Assembly (NCBI RefSeq): GCF_000384395.1
Contig: NZ_ARWE01000001.1
Location: forward strand, 3,322,501 to 3,386,500
Length of the DNA: 64,000 nt
Direction of reading: 5' to 3'
From: Geopsychrobacter electrodiphilus DSM 16401
GTDB taxonomy: Bacteria; Desulfobacterota; Desulfuromonadia; Desulfuromonadales; Geopsychrobacteraceae
Under the pieces are notes generated by a model. It saw nothing but the letters and a program-made list of their open reading frames with translations, did no database searches and was not told where the DNA came from. How positions within the stretch are numbered: position 1 is the stretch's first letter; every line of letters begins with the position of its first letter. This document shows positions 43,892-54,422 of this stretch, piece after piece. A program made the translations under genes and the position numbers.

Positions 43892-44740
43892 ATGAAGATC
43901 GACTGGTATCCGGGGCACATGAAGAAGGCACGCGAGCTGATCCTCGATCTGGTCAAGAACATTGACCTGATCGTTGAGATCCTCGACGCACGCCTGCCGC
44001 AGAGCAGCGCCAACCCCGTACTGCAGGAACTGCGCGGAAGGCGGCCGTTTATCCGCGTGCTCAACAAGGATGACCTGGCTGACCCGACGGTGACCAAGGC
44101 GTGGAAAAATTATTTCGAACAAGAAGAGGGGGTCAAGGCCTTGCCGCTCTCCGCCAAAAATCGCAGCGCCTCCTCCAGTCTGCAAAATCTCTGTCGCCGC
44201 ATGGTCCCGCATCGCTGCAAACCGGGCCGCCCGATCCGGGTTATGATCGTCGGCATCCCCAATGTCGGCAAGTCGACCATGATCAACACCCTGGCCGGAA
44301 AAAAAATGGCCCGTGTCGGCGACAAACCAGCGATCACCACCTGTCACCAGCTCATCGACCTGCGTAACGGTATTCTGCTCTCCGACACGCCAGGGCTTCT
44401 GTGGCCGAACCTGGAAGAGCGCGGCGGCGCGCAGCGCCTTGCGATCAGCGGCGCGATCGGCGAGAACGCCTATGATCAGGGGGAGATCGCCCTGTATGCC
44501 CTGAAATGGCTGGTCGCAACCTACCCCCAACTGCTGATCAAACGCTATAAACTCGATGACCTGAGCGGCGAACCGGCCGACTTATTGGCCACCATCGGCA
44601 GTAAACGCGGCTGCCTGATTTCCGGCGGTGAGGTTGATTTCCGGCGCTCCGCCGATCTGCTGCTGCGCGATCTGCGCGGCGGACAACTGGGCCGGCTCAG
44701 CCTAGAAACTCCCCCCCTGGCGGAAGCACCGGCCGCCTGA
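43892..44740 (+). CDS. ylqF: Circularly permuted ribosome-assembly GTPase, YlqF/RbgA family
   Basis: This 282-residue GTPase has the permuted motif order: G4 (LNKDDL) and G5 (SAKNR) come before G1 (VGIPNVGKST) and G3 (SDTPGLLWP). It starts MKIDWYPGHMKKAREL, the family hallmark. RbgA/YlqF acts late in 50S subunit assembly. Length is typical. Hairpin copy B lies just upstream and could affect its expression. Confidence 0.92.
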   Translation: MKIDWYPGHMKKARELILDLVKNIDLIVEILDARLPQSSANPVLQELRGRRPFIRVLNKDDLADPTVTKAWKNYFEQEEGVKALPLSAKNRSASSSLQNLCRRMVPHRCKPGRPIRVMIVGIPNVGKSTMINTLAGKKMARVGDKPAITTCHQLIDLRNGILLSDTPGLLWPNLEERGGAQRLAISGAIGENAYDQGEIALYALKWLVATYPQLLIKRYKLDDLSGEPADLLATIGSKRGCLISGGEVDFRRSADLLLRDLRGGQLGRLSLETPPLAEAPAA

Positions 44741-44747
44741 GCAAACC

Positions 44748-45572
44748 TCAGCTCACCGCTTTCACCCAGCTGCACTTCGGGCCCACCACCATCAAACTGT
44801 TCGGCAGGCCACTCTGCACCTTCTCCATTGTGCTGCCGAACAGGAGCTTACGCATCGAGCCCTTACCGTAGGCGCCCAGCATCACCAGTCCATCGTGGGG
44901 GATGCTGAAGAGTTGTGAGGAAATATCTCCATCCCCCAGAAACTGCCAGTCAAAGGCTTCAATCTGCGTCTCGGCGAACCCTTGCCTTATGAGCTGGATT
45001 TTGAGTTCAATCCTGTCTCCCTGACTGAAAATTTGCAGTGGCGCATTGCACCTCCGGTTTATCTCCAACGCCAGGCGCAGGGCACCGGCGGCATTGTCCG
45101 ACCCGCCGTAAAAGACCGAAAGCCGCGTCCAGGGTTTAAAAACCGGCGCCGGTAGAAATATCGGAAAATGTGCCGACTGGACAATCCGCCGCACCTTGGA
45201 ACCGATCACCCCCAGCGCGATCTTGCGCGTGTCTTCACTCATCGAACGCGGACAGGTCATCAGGGAGAAATGGATCGGCAGGTCAGGCAGGTCGCTGGCA
45301 GTCTTCCCCTTCGGGACCACCAGGGTATGTTCCACCTGATGGAAGGCCAGAATTTCGCTGATATGATCCCTGGCGGTGGCGGGGTCGGTCAGGTAACTGG
45401 AATCCAGATCCACCTGCACCACCTCGGGGTCAAAATACATCAGGAATCGTTTAAATTCAGGCAGGTATACCGCAAGGGGCAGCTGCATTCGACGACACAG
45501 ATAGGCGGTCTGGAGCAAGGTTTCGCGACCGAACGGCGTATTGCGAAAGATGTGCATGACTGGTTTATTCAT
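44748..45572 (-). CDS. Universal stress protein family, tandem domain
   Basis: This 274-residue protein holds two Usp folds. The second has the nucleotide-binding motif GAYGKGSMRKLLFGSTMEKV, matching G-x2-G-x9-G-S/T; the first lacks it. Usp proteins bind ATP or similar nucleotides and help survival under stress or starvation. It converges with ylqF, with only 7 bp between the stops. Confidence 0.83.
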   Translation of the reverse strand: MNKPVMHIFRNTPFGRETLLQTAYLCRRMQLPLAVYLPEFKRFLMYFDPEVVQVDLDSSYLTDPATARDHISEILAFHQVEHTLVVPKGKTASDLPDLPIHFSLMTCPRSMSEDTRKIALGVIGSKVRRIVQSAHFPIFLPAPVFKPWTRLSVFYGGSDNAAGALRLALEINRRCNAPLQIFSQGDRIELKIQLIRQGFAETQIEAFDWQFLGDGDISSQLFSIPHDGLVMLGAYGKGSMRKLLFGSTMEKVQSGLPNSLMVVGPKCSWVKAVS

Positions 45573-45697
45573 AAGACCTCCGGATGCGGGTAAATGCGCA
45601 TCATAGCGCCGCAGTCGTCTTCATGGCAAATCGATCAGATGCCCCTTTTCAGGAGCCGGGATTCAACCCGATTCGACTTTTTTTTAAAAATATCAGG

Positions 45698-45725
45698 TTG
45701 ACAAAAATCAGTACAACTGCAGGAT
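45698..45725 (+). promoter_or_regulatory. Possible sigma-70 promoter of the kinase-regulator genes
   Basis: TTGACA (45698-45703) is followed after 16 bp by CAGGAT (45720-45725), a moderate -10 element. The kinase start lies 40 bp downstream. Confidence 0.4.
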
Positions 45726-45764
45726 AAGCCCTGACGAATGATTTATTAACCGACAGGACCATCC

Positions 45765-47208
<1,444 letters not shown>

Positions 47209-47216
<8 letters not shown>

Positions 47217-48552
47217 AACCCAAGCACGCATCCTGATTATTGAAGATGACCAGGCCTTTCTCGACCTGCTGCGTGAAACCCTCACCCGGCGGGGCTATCA
47301 GACAGACTGCGTGACGCGCACCGCTGACGCCGATCAGCAGATGCAGAGGATCGATTACGATCTGATTTTGACCGACATCAACATCCCGGGTGAAACCGGC
47401 ACCGATTTTTGCGCACGCCTCCAACAGACCCTCCCCGACCTGCCGGTGCTGGTCATGACCGCTTTCGGCAGTCTGGAGACCGCCATCGAGGCCTTGCGTG
47501 CCGGCGCCTACGATTTCATCACCAAACCGGTCGATCTCGATCTGCTCGGGATCTCTCTGGAGCGCGCCCTGCAGCACCGACGACTGACCCGGCAGGTGCG
47601 GCTGCTCGAAGAGCAGGTGAAAAAAGCTGACGCAACACAGGAGTTAATCGGCAACAGCCCGGCCCTCATCAAACTGCGTGAACAGATCAGCCGGCTGGCG
47701 CCGGTGAACACCTCGGTCATGATCAGCGGCGAGAGTGGTACCGGTAAAGAGTTGGTGGCGCGCGCCCTGCACCACCAGAGTGGTCGCAAAGGGCGTTTTA
47801 TCGCCATTAACTGCGCCGCCCTGCCAGAGTCCCTCCTTGAGAGCGAACTCTTTGGCCATGCCAAAGGGGCCTTTACCGATGCCCACCTGGAGCGTCGTGG
47901 GCTGTTTGTCGAGGCCGATGGCGGTACCCTCTTTCTTGACGAGATCGCCGAACTCCCCCTCGCACTGCAGCCAAAACTGCTGCGTGCCCTCGAAGAACGT
48001 CGGGTGCGCCCCTTAGGCGGAAGTATTGAAATCGACTGTGACGTTCGGATTCTTGCCGCCAGTCACCGCGACCTGAAAGAGGCTGTCGCTTCGGGGGCTT
48101 TTCGCGATGATCTCTACTACCGCCTCAATGTGATAGAGCTGCAGCTTCCCCCGCTTGCCGACCGCGGTAACGACATCCTGCTTTTGGCCAGCCGCTTTAT
48201 TACCGAACTCGCCCCGCGTTTCAATAAAAGAGTCGAAGGCTTATCCGCTCCTGCGGCTGCTCGGCTGCTCAGCTGGAAGTGGCCAGGGAATGTGCGCGAA
48301 CTGCGCAATGTCATCGAACGTGGGCTGGCGCTCTGTCGCCACGACCAGATTACTCTTGAAGATTTACCGGAACCATTGCAGAAACAGAAGGGAGCACCCG
48401 CCAGGCCGGGCGCTGAGTCACAGCCGACCCTGGCCGAGGTCGAGGCGAGGTACCTGGCTCAAATCATGGAAGAGACCGAGGGGAATCGTACTCTGGCCGC
48501 CAAAATCCTCGGCATTGACCGCAAGACCCTCTACCGTAAACTCAATCCATAA
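47209..48552 (+). CDS. Sigma-54-dependent response regulator (NtrC family)
   Basis: This 447-residue protein has a receiver (~5-120; phosphoacceptor Asp in YDLILTDINIPGETG), an AAA+ domain with Walker A SGESGTGKELVARAL, and a Fis-type helix-turn-helix (NRTLAAKILGIDRKTLYRKL). The sigma-54-contact loop reads GAFTDA instead of GAFTGA, a variant I recall from other members of this subfamily. It is coupled to the kinase gene. Two identical-core palindromes and a -24/-12 promoter lie directly downstream, so the next two genes are its probable targets. Confidence 0.9.
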
Positions 48553-48556
48553 ATCC

Positions 48557-48589
48557 GGGGCAGTCTGCCCCGGCGGGGCAAAATGCCCC
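48557..48589. promoter_or_regulatory. Tandem palindromes, probable activator sites
   Basis: Two copies of GGGGCA-N3-TGCCCC (48557-48571 and 48575-48589) lie 18 bp apart, 46-93 bp upstream of the -24/-12 promoter at 48635. Identical arms with different spacers suggest protein binding rather than a terminator. No T-run follows on the plus strand. Confidence 0.6.
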
Positions 48590-48634
48590 GCCGGAAAAAA
48601 CATTTAACCTACTGATATTACTAGAATTCTATCC

Positions 48635-48650
48635 CGGCACGCTTCCTGCG
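48635..48650 (+). promoter_or_regulatory. Sigma-54 (-24/-12) promoter of the response regulator-degP operon
   Basis: CGGCACGCTTCCTGCG keeps GGCACG and TGC of the sigma-54 consensus with the exact spacing. It lies 35 bp before the GTG start at 48685. Confidence 0.75.
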
Positions 48651-48684
48651 ACAGGAATGGTCTCCCCCTTTCAAGGAGATGCCT

Positions 48685-49113
48685 GTGACCCAGCCGAAAA
48701 CAACCGAAAACCAACGGCCGCCCTGCGTACTGATCGCTGAAGATGATCAGGCGTTGCGCGAGCTTCTGGCCTTCGCCCTGCATCGCGCCGGCTTCTCGGT
48801 TGCCAGTTGCAACAACGGACTCCGCCTGCTCGAAATGCTTGAAAACGGGATTGATGATGCCTCAACCGCTGCGGATATCGTCATTACCGACCTGCGCATG
48901 CCGGCCCTGACCGGTCTCGAGGTGCTCGAAGCGCTGTTCGAGCGCCCCGGTCGTCCCCCGGTGATCTGCATGACCGCTTTCGGCGATCCCAAAACCCATC
49001 AGGCAGCAATCCGCTTCGGCGCCACTCACACCATCGACAAACCCTTCGACATCGATGAGATGATCGAACTTGTTCGCGCCGTCCACAACTATCAAAACAG
49101 AGAGAAGGAGTAA
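48685..49113 (+). CDS. Single-domain response regulator
   Basis: This 142-residue protein is a lone receiver domain: VLIAEDDQALRELL at the start, phosphoacceptor Asp in IVITDLRMPALTG, the conserved Thr in CMTAFGD, and Lys in TIDKPFDIDEM. It has no output domain, so it acts by protein contact or as a phosphate sink. The GTG at 48685 has AGGAG six bases upstream; the ATG at 48679 is too close to that site. degP follows after 6 bp. Confidence 0.85.
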   Translation: MTQPKTTENQRPPCVLIAEDDQALRELLAFALHRAGFSVASCNNGLRLLEMLENGIDDASTAADIVITDLRMPALTGLEVLEALFERPGRPPVICMTAFGDPKTHQAAIRFGATHTIDKPFDIDEMIELVRAVHNYQNREKE

Positions 49114-49119
49114 CCTGCA

Positions 49120-50577
49120 ATGAAAATGCTGACAAATAAAACCCTGCTGTTCCTGCTGCTCACCTTCACCGCGGCCAGCCTGATGCTGCCGCCGAATGTG
49201 CGGGCCCAGGAAGCGGGCCTTGAAAGCCTGCGTCAAACCGGTATGGCGTTTCGTGAAGTCGCCAAAAAGGTCTCTCCGGCGGTGGTCTTTATCAAGGTTG
49301 AGAAAGAGATCAAGGCCCAGCCGGGCGGTAATCCGCTGAACTCGCCCCTTGGTGACGAGTTCTTCCGCCGCTTCTTCGGCCAGCCACCCCAGCAATATCC
49401 CCATCAGCAACCCCAGCAGCAGCGGCCACCTCAGCATGCGATCGGCCAGGGGAGCGGCTTCATCATCTCACCTGACGGCTATATCATGACCAATAATCAT
49501 GTGGTTGCGGGGACAGACCAGGTCACCGTCACCCTGCTCGACGGGCGCGAATACAAAGCCAAAGTCATCGGCACTGACCCGCCGACCGATGTCGCAATTA
49601 TCAAGATTGATGAGACCGACCTCCCCTTTCTTAGCTTCGACGATTCCGATAAACTCGAGGTCGGTGACTGGGTTCTGGCCTTCGGCAACCCCTTCGGCCT
49701 CTCGCACACTCTCACCGCCGGGATTGTCAGTGCCAAGGGGCGCAGCGGCATGGGCTTAAATGAATATGAAAACTTTATCCAGACCGACGCGGCCATCAAC
49801 CCCGGAAACTCGGGTGGTCCGCTGGTCGATCTCGACGGCAAGGTCGTCGGCATGAACACCGCCATCTTCAGCCGCAGCGGCGGTTATATGGGGATCGGCT
49901 TCGCCATCCCGATCAACATGGCCCAACGCATCCGCGAGCAGCTGGTCAAAACTGGTAGCGTCACCCGCGGGCGCCTCGGGGTCATGATTCAGGATATGAC
50001 CCCGGAACTGGCAGAATCGTTCGACCTTAAACACGGCGAAGGAATTCTGATCGCACAGGTGATAGAAAATTCACCGGCAGCGGAGGCCGGGCTCAAGCAG
50101 GGCGACCTGATCCTGCAGCTCGACGGGCAAAAGGTCGGAAAGATGGCCGCTTTCCGCAACAAGATCTCCTTTACCCCCCCCGGCACCAAGGTCAAACTGC
50201 TGATCCGCCGAGACGGCAAGGAACAGACCCTGACGGCCAAGATAGGTACCCTCGAAACGGATAAAAACGGACGCCCGGCGGCAACCAGCAAGTTGTCAAA
50301 ACTGGGGTTGAGCCTGCAGGAACTCACGAGTGACCTCGCCGATAAGTTTGGCTACACCGGCCAAAACGGAGTTCTTGTGACCGAGGTCGAACCCGGCTCC
50401 GCCGCCGAGCACGCCGGGATCAAACGCGGTGACCTGATCCAGGAAGTGAATCGCGCGGAAGTCAAGACCCCGAGCGAAGTGCGCAAGGCGATCGAAAATA
50501 ATCGCCGCAGCTCTATCCTCCTGTTGGTCCGCCAGGGTAATGCGACACGCTATCTGGCCCTGAAACTCGACGAATAA
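49120..50577 (+). CDS. degP: Periplasmic DegP/HtrA-family serine protease
   Basis: This 485-residue protein has a signal peptide (LLFLLLTFTAASLMLPPNVRA) and the trypsin-like triad: His in MTNNHVV, Asp in PTDVAIIKI, Ser in NPGNSGGPL. Two PDZ domains follow (~290-375 and ~395-480). A Gln/Pro-rich loop (residues ~85-108) precedes the protease core. It degrades or refolds damaged envelope proteins. Control by the sigma-54 promoter at 48635, in place of the sigma-E control known in enterobacteria, is inferred from position. Confidence 0.93.
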   Translation: MKMLTNKTLLFLLLTFTAASLMLPPNVRAQEAGLESLRQTGMAFREVAKKVSPAVVFIKVEKEIKAQPGGNPLNSPLGDEFFRRFFGQPPQQYPHQQPQQQRPPQHAIGQGSGFIISPDGYIMTNNHVVAGTDQVTVTLLDGREYKAKVIGTDPPTDVAIIKIDETDLPFLSFDDSDKLEVGDWVLAFGNPFGLSHTLTAGIVSAKGRSGMGLNEYENFIQTDAAINPGNSGGPLVDLDGKVVGMNTAIFSRSGGYMGIGFAIPINMAQRIREQLVKTGSVTRGRLGVMIQDMTPELAESFDLKHGEGILIAQVIENSPAAEAGLKQGDLILQLDGQKVGKMAAFRNKISFTPPGTKVKLLIRRDGKEQTLTAKIGTLETDKNGRPAATSKLSKLGLSLQELTSDLADKFGYTGQNGVLVTEVEPGSAAEHAGIKRGDLIQEVNRAEVKTPSEVRKAIENNRRSSILLLVRQGNATRYLALKLDE

Positions 50578-50591
50578 GGTCCCTTCTTCCC

Positions 50592-50640
50592 CTGCCGCTC
50601 CCCTGTTTCTGGAGGAGCGGCAGGGCCTTTGTTTTTTTTA
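50592..50640 (+). terminator. Rho-independent terminator after degP
   Basis: CTGCCGCTCC and GGAGCGGCAG form a stem beginning 15 bp after the degP stop, followed within a few bases by a long T-run. Confidence 0.85.
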
Positions 50641-50677
50641 TGGAATTTGATTCGGGTCAGGAGTAATATCCGCCGCT

Positions 50678-52054
50678 GTGAACATGACTCTTATTCGTGC
50701 GCGGCTCCGCCACCTCACTCCCGGCCAGGCCCTGCTCATCTACTATGCTTTTGCGATCCTGCTGGGCGGCACACTGCTCAGCACTCCTCTGGCCTCCACC
50801 GGCAGCCCGCTCTCTTTCCTGGACGCCCTCTTTACCGCTACCAGTGCCCAATGTGTCACCGGGCTCGCGGTAGTCGATACCGGTACACGTCTGAGCCTTT
50901 TTGGTCAAGTGATTGTGCTGCTCCTGATCCAGACCGGTGGGCTCGGCATTACAACCTTTTCGGTCTATCTCTTCTCGTATCTCGGCAGCGGCTTCAGCCT
51001 GCACAGCCGCAAACTGATCGAAGAGACTCTGCTCCCCTGCCCTTATGCGTCAATCAATGAACTGATCCGCGGCATCTTCATCCTGACCTTTGCCATCGAA
51101 GGGATCGGCACCCTGCTGCTTTCCATCCGTCTGGTGCCACAGCTCGGCTGGGCCATGGGGCTTTACAGTGCCCTCTTCCATTCGATATCGGCCTTCTGCA
51201 ACGCAGGCTTTTCACTCTTCCCCGATAGCGTCATCGGTTTCCGGGGCGACCCGCTGGTCAATCTGACCCTGATGTTTCTGATTATTGCCGGCGGTCTCGG
51301 GTTTCTGGTCCTGCAGGAAGTTCTGGGGATGACCCGCCGCACCAAAGGGCATCGACGCCGTCTTTCGCTTCACAGCAGACTGGTGCTTGTGACCACGCTG
51401 ATCCTGACTCTGGGGGGAGCGCTATTGCTCTGGCTGATAGAAGTACCCTCGGAACTGCATCATTTGAGTCCTGCTGAAGGGTTCTGGACCATGCTCTTTC
51501 AATCGGTGTCCGCCCGCACGGCCGGATTTAACAGCCTTGACCTGAATCTGCTTGCGACTCCCTCGCTCTTTCTGCTGATCGTCCTGATGTTCATCGGCGC
51601 CTCCCCTGGCTCCTGTGGCGGCGGGATCAAGACCACCAGTCTGGCCCTGCTCTTCGCCATCCTGAAGAGTCGCCTGCGCGGCGAGAATCACACCAATATC
51701 TTTCGTCGCACCATCCCCGAAGAGTTGACCACCCGGGTCCTGACGCTGGTGCTGCTCTCGATACTGGTCTGCGGCATCGCCATCTTTGCCCTGCTCGCGG
51801 TCCAGACCTACGGCCTGCCGGCCAGTGCAAGCCGCGGATCCTTATTGGCCTACAGCTTTGAAGCGGTCTCGGCCTTCGCCACCGTCGGGCTCTCCCTCGG
51901 GGTGACCTCCTCATTGCTCCCGGCTGGGAAACTGATCATTATCGGCCTGATGTTTATCGGCCGCGTCGGAATTTTAACCCTGGCCTTCGCCTTTGCCCAA
52001 CGCTCGCGCCGGGCATCGGTCGTCTACAGCCAGGAACAGATCATGATAGGATGA
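50678..52054 (+). CDS. Trk/Ktr-type potassium uptake membrane subunit
   Basis: This 458-residue membrane protein shows the four pore-loop repeats of the TrkH/KtrB family: TSAQCVTGLAV, SISAFCNAGFSLF, SARTAGFNSLDL and SAFATVGLSLGVT, each with the central Gly of the selectivity filter. It takes up K+ together with the NAD-binding subunit encoded 4 bp downstream. The start is weak: GTG at 50678 or ATG at 50684, with AGGAG somewhat distant. Confidence 0.92.
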   Translation: MNMTLIRARLRHLTPGQALLIYYAFAILLGGTLLSTPLASTGSPLSFLDALFTATSAQCVTGLAVVDTGTRLSLFGQVIVLLLIQTGGLGITTFSVYLFSYLGSGFSLHSRKLIEETLLPCPYASINELIRGIFILTFAIEGIGTLLLSIRLVPQLGWAMGLYSALFHSISAFCNAGFSLFPDSVIGFRGDPLVNLTLMFLIIAGGLGFLVLQEVLGMTRRTKGHRRRLSLHSRLVLVTTLILTLGGALLLWLIEVPSELHHLSPAEGFWTMLFQSVSARTAGFNSLDLNLLATPSLFLLIVLMFIGASPGSCGGGIKTTSLALLFAILKSRLRGENHTNIFRRTIPEELTTRVLTLVLLSILVCGIAIFALLAVQTYGLPASASRGSLLAYSFEAVSAFATVGLSLGVTSSLLPAGKLIIIGLMFIGRVGILTLAFAFAQRSRRASVVYSQEQIMIG

Positions 52055-52058
52055 TGCC

Positions 52059-52715
52059 ATGAAACGTTTCTGTATTATCGGTGCCGGCAACTTCGGCTTT
52101 CACGTCGCCTCAAACCTCTATCAGGAGGGTCACGAGGTGATGGTGGTTGACAACAACCGTGCCCATATCCAGCAAGCGCAGGAACATTGCTCCTTCGCAA
52201 TTCTGGCCGATGCCGCGGATCGTGAATTTCTTGAAGCGCAGGGGCTCGCCGGAATGGATGCCGTCGTCGTCGCCATTGGTGAGCGCTCCCATGCCGCGAC
52301 CCTGACCACCCTCTATCTCAAGGAACTGGGGGTTAAAAAGATTCTGGTCAAGGCGATCAACGAAGACCACGGCCGCATCCTCCATAAGGTCGGCGCCACC
52401 GACATCATCAATCCCGAGAAAGACATGGCGGTCAAGGTCGCGCGCACCCTGGCCAGCCCCAATATCCTCGACATGCTCTCCATGACCGGCGGCTACAGTC
52501 TCAACGAGCTGGAACCACCGCGGGCCTTTATCGGCAAAAACCTCATCGACCTCAATCTGCGCAAAAGATTCGGTGTGTTCGTCCTGGGGATTAAAGACGT
52601 GCTGACCGACGAGTTTCTGCTGCTCCCCCCGGCCGATCGGGTCATTCGTGACAGCGACATGTTGCTGATCTTCGGCCGCAATGAAGATATCAACCGCGCA
52701 ATCGGGAACCGCTGA
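52059..52715 (+). CDS. TrkA/KtrA family potassium uptake regulatory subunit
   Basis: This 218-residue cytosolic protein has an RCK N-domain with the nucleotide-binding loop CIIGAGNFGFHVASNL and acidic VVDNN, and an RCK C-domain (~140-218). It binds NAD(H) or ATP/ADP and gates the membrane subunit. The length corresponds to KtrA-type single proteins, not to the doubled enterobacterial TrkA. Start: ATG 4 bp after the upstream stop. Confidence 0.92.
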   Translation: MKRFCIIGAGNFGFHVASNLYQEGHEVMVVDNNRAHIQQAQEHCSFAILADAADREFLEAQGLAGMDAVVVAIGERSHAATLTTLYLKELGVKKILVKAINEDHGRILHKVGATDIINPEKDMAVKVARTLASPNILDMLSMTGGYSLNELEPPRAFIGKNLIDLNLRKRFGVFVLGIKDVLTDEFLLLPPADRVIRDSDMLLIFGRNEDINRAIGNR

Positions 52716-53003
52716 TCGCCCTAGGCGGTTCATCTGCCCGCTGTTGAATCTAAAAGTATTTATCCGCGTCAGGTCCGACGACCAGATCCGCAGCATCATA
52801 AAGTAGCGCGACTGAAATACTCTCAAAATGAGGCCTGAACATCGCGATCATTACAGCCTTAAGCTGGTCTTAAGGTGAGTTCTTTACTATCCCTGCTTTC
52901 CCTACTTCAGATCAGTTAGGTTGTCAGGATAGATTTTTGGAGGCATATCCACAGGAGAATGTTTAATGATGGGACGGAATCCGCCAATCCTGGTCCTGGG
53001 CCG

Positions 53004-54422
53004 ATGAGACTTATCCACAAGGGCGTGTTTAGCCTGGTCCTGGTTTTACTCAGTGCCTGCGCCAGCTATCGGCCACAGCCCCTCACACAGGCCGCGGTCC
53101 AGGCCAGGCTGAAGCACCCGGATATGGCAGAGCTGCGGATTCTCGCCAGTGAGATTAAACACCCCATTCTTCACCCGGTGGCGTTAAACCCTGAAGAGGG
53201 TCTTTCCCCCGATGGCGCCGCGGTGCTCGCGGTCCTGCTGAATCCCGCCCTGCGCGCCCTGCGCGACCAGAAAGCCGTAGCCAACGCCCAACTGCTTGAG
53301 GCCGGACTGCTGCCCAATCCCGAACTCTCCTACAGTCTCGATCTACCGACGGGGAACCGGGCCGGACGCGGCAACGCTTTCGGGCTGGGGTTGAATTGGA
53401 ATGTTTCCGCGCTGATCTCGCGCGCCGCCCGCAGGGGCAGCGCACGGGAGCATGATGCTGCCATCGCCCTGGATATTGCCTGGCAGGAGTGGCAGGTTGC
53501 GCAAGGGGCTAAATCCGCCGTCTATCGGCTGGTGAGTTTGCAGGCGCAGGAGGCGCTTGCTGAGCAGTCCGCACAACATCTGGCGACAACCCTGACGCGT
53601 CTCCAACATGCCGTTGCGGCTGGTTCTTTGACGTCCAGCACCCTGCGTCCGGCCCAGGCGGCCTGGAGGCAGGCCAACGCAACCCGGCTCGAGCTCAGCC
53701 AGAAGACCGCGCAACAGCTGTTACAACTCAAACGCTTGCTGGGGCTGCCGAGTACCAGCAAACTGCATCTGCAGCAGGAAATTTCTCTGCCCTCCCGAAT
53801 TGAACTGCCCGCTGAAACAGCCCTGCTCAAAGATCTGGAACAGCGGCGTCTGGATCTGCTTGCCCTGCGGCGCGGTTATGCCAGTCAGGAGGCGGCAGTT
53901 CATGCGGCCATCCTGAACCAGTTCCCACAGATCAGCATCGGGCCGACGCTGAGTCGCGATGCGGACAACCTGCGGACAACGGGATTCAGCCTCAACCTCA
54001 GCCTGCCGATTTTCAATCGCAATCAGGGCCAGATTGCCCTGGAGCGTGCGACCCGGCAGAGACTGTTGGATGAATACACCAACCGGGTCTTCGAAGCCGG
54101 TTCGGACATCGGTCTACTCTTATCTGGAATCCACTTTATCAACGAACAGATCACTCAGGCCCAGGCGGACGCGACCGATCTTGATTGCCAACGGCAACTG
54201 TCCCGCTCGGCGCTTGCCGCAGGGCTAACCGACCGGGTTTCTGCTGACCTGATCTGGAACGCACATATCAGGGCACAGATGAAAATGTTCGCCCTGCGAG
54301 GCGACCTGGCCCAGGCGCTTGTCGCCCTTCAGCTGGCTTCCGGTTTCTATGCAATCCCGCTCGCCGCAACTCCGCCAACCGGAGCCGCGCCGAGCTGGAT
54401 CAACGAAGGAAAAGCCTTATGA
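53004..54422 (+). CDS. TolC-family outer-membrane efflux lipoprotein
   Basis: This 472-residue protein has a lipoprotein signal (SLVLVLLSAC) and long helical regions of the outer-membrane factor fold, including NPELSYSLDLPTGNRAG and the second-half repeat NQFPQISIGPTLSR. It forms the outer-membrane channel of the tripartite pump encoded by the next two genes. The ATG at 53004 places the lipobox correctly; an in-frame ATG at 52959 lies too close to its ribosome binding site. The stop overlaps the adaptor start. Confidence 0.85.
   Translation: MRLIHKGVFSLVLVLLSACASYRPQPLTQAAVQARLKHPDMAELRILASEIKHPILHPVALNPEEGLSPDGAAVLAVLLNPALRALRDQKAVANAQLLEAGLLPNPELSYSLDLPTGNRAGRGNAFGLGLNWNVSALISRAARRGSAREHDAAIALDIAWQEWQVAQGAKSAVYRLVSLQAQEALAEQSAQHLATTLTRLQHAVAAGSLTSSTLRPAQAAWRQANATRLELSQKTAQQLLQLKRLLGLPSTSKLHLQQEISLPSRIELPAETALLKDLEQRRLDLLALRRGYASQEAAVHAAILNQFPQISIGPTLSRDADNLRTTGFSLNLSLPIFNRNQGQIALERATRQRLLDEYTNRVFEAGSDIGLLLSGIHFINEQITQAQADATDLDCQRQLSRSALAAGLTDRVSADLIWNAHIRAQMKMFALRGDLAQALVALQLASGFYAIPLAATPPTGAAPSWINEGKAL

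Noticed and set aside
48557-48593. Terminator of the sigma-54 response-regulator gene
   Set aside because: The palindromes are followed by A rather than T on the coding strand, and the repeated GGGGCA-N3-TGCCCC arms upstream of a -24/-12 promoter fit activator binding better.
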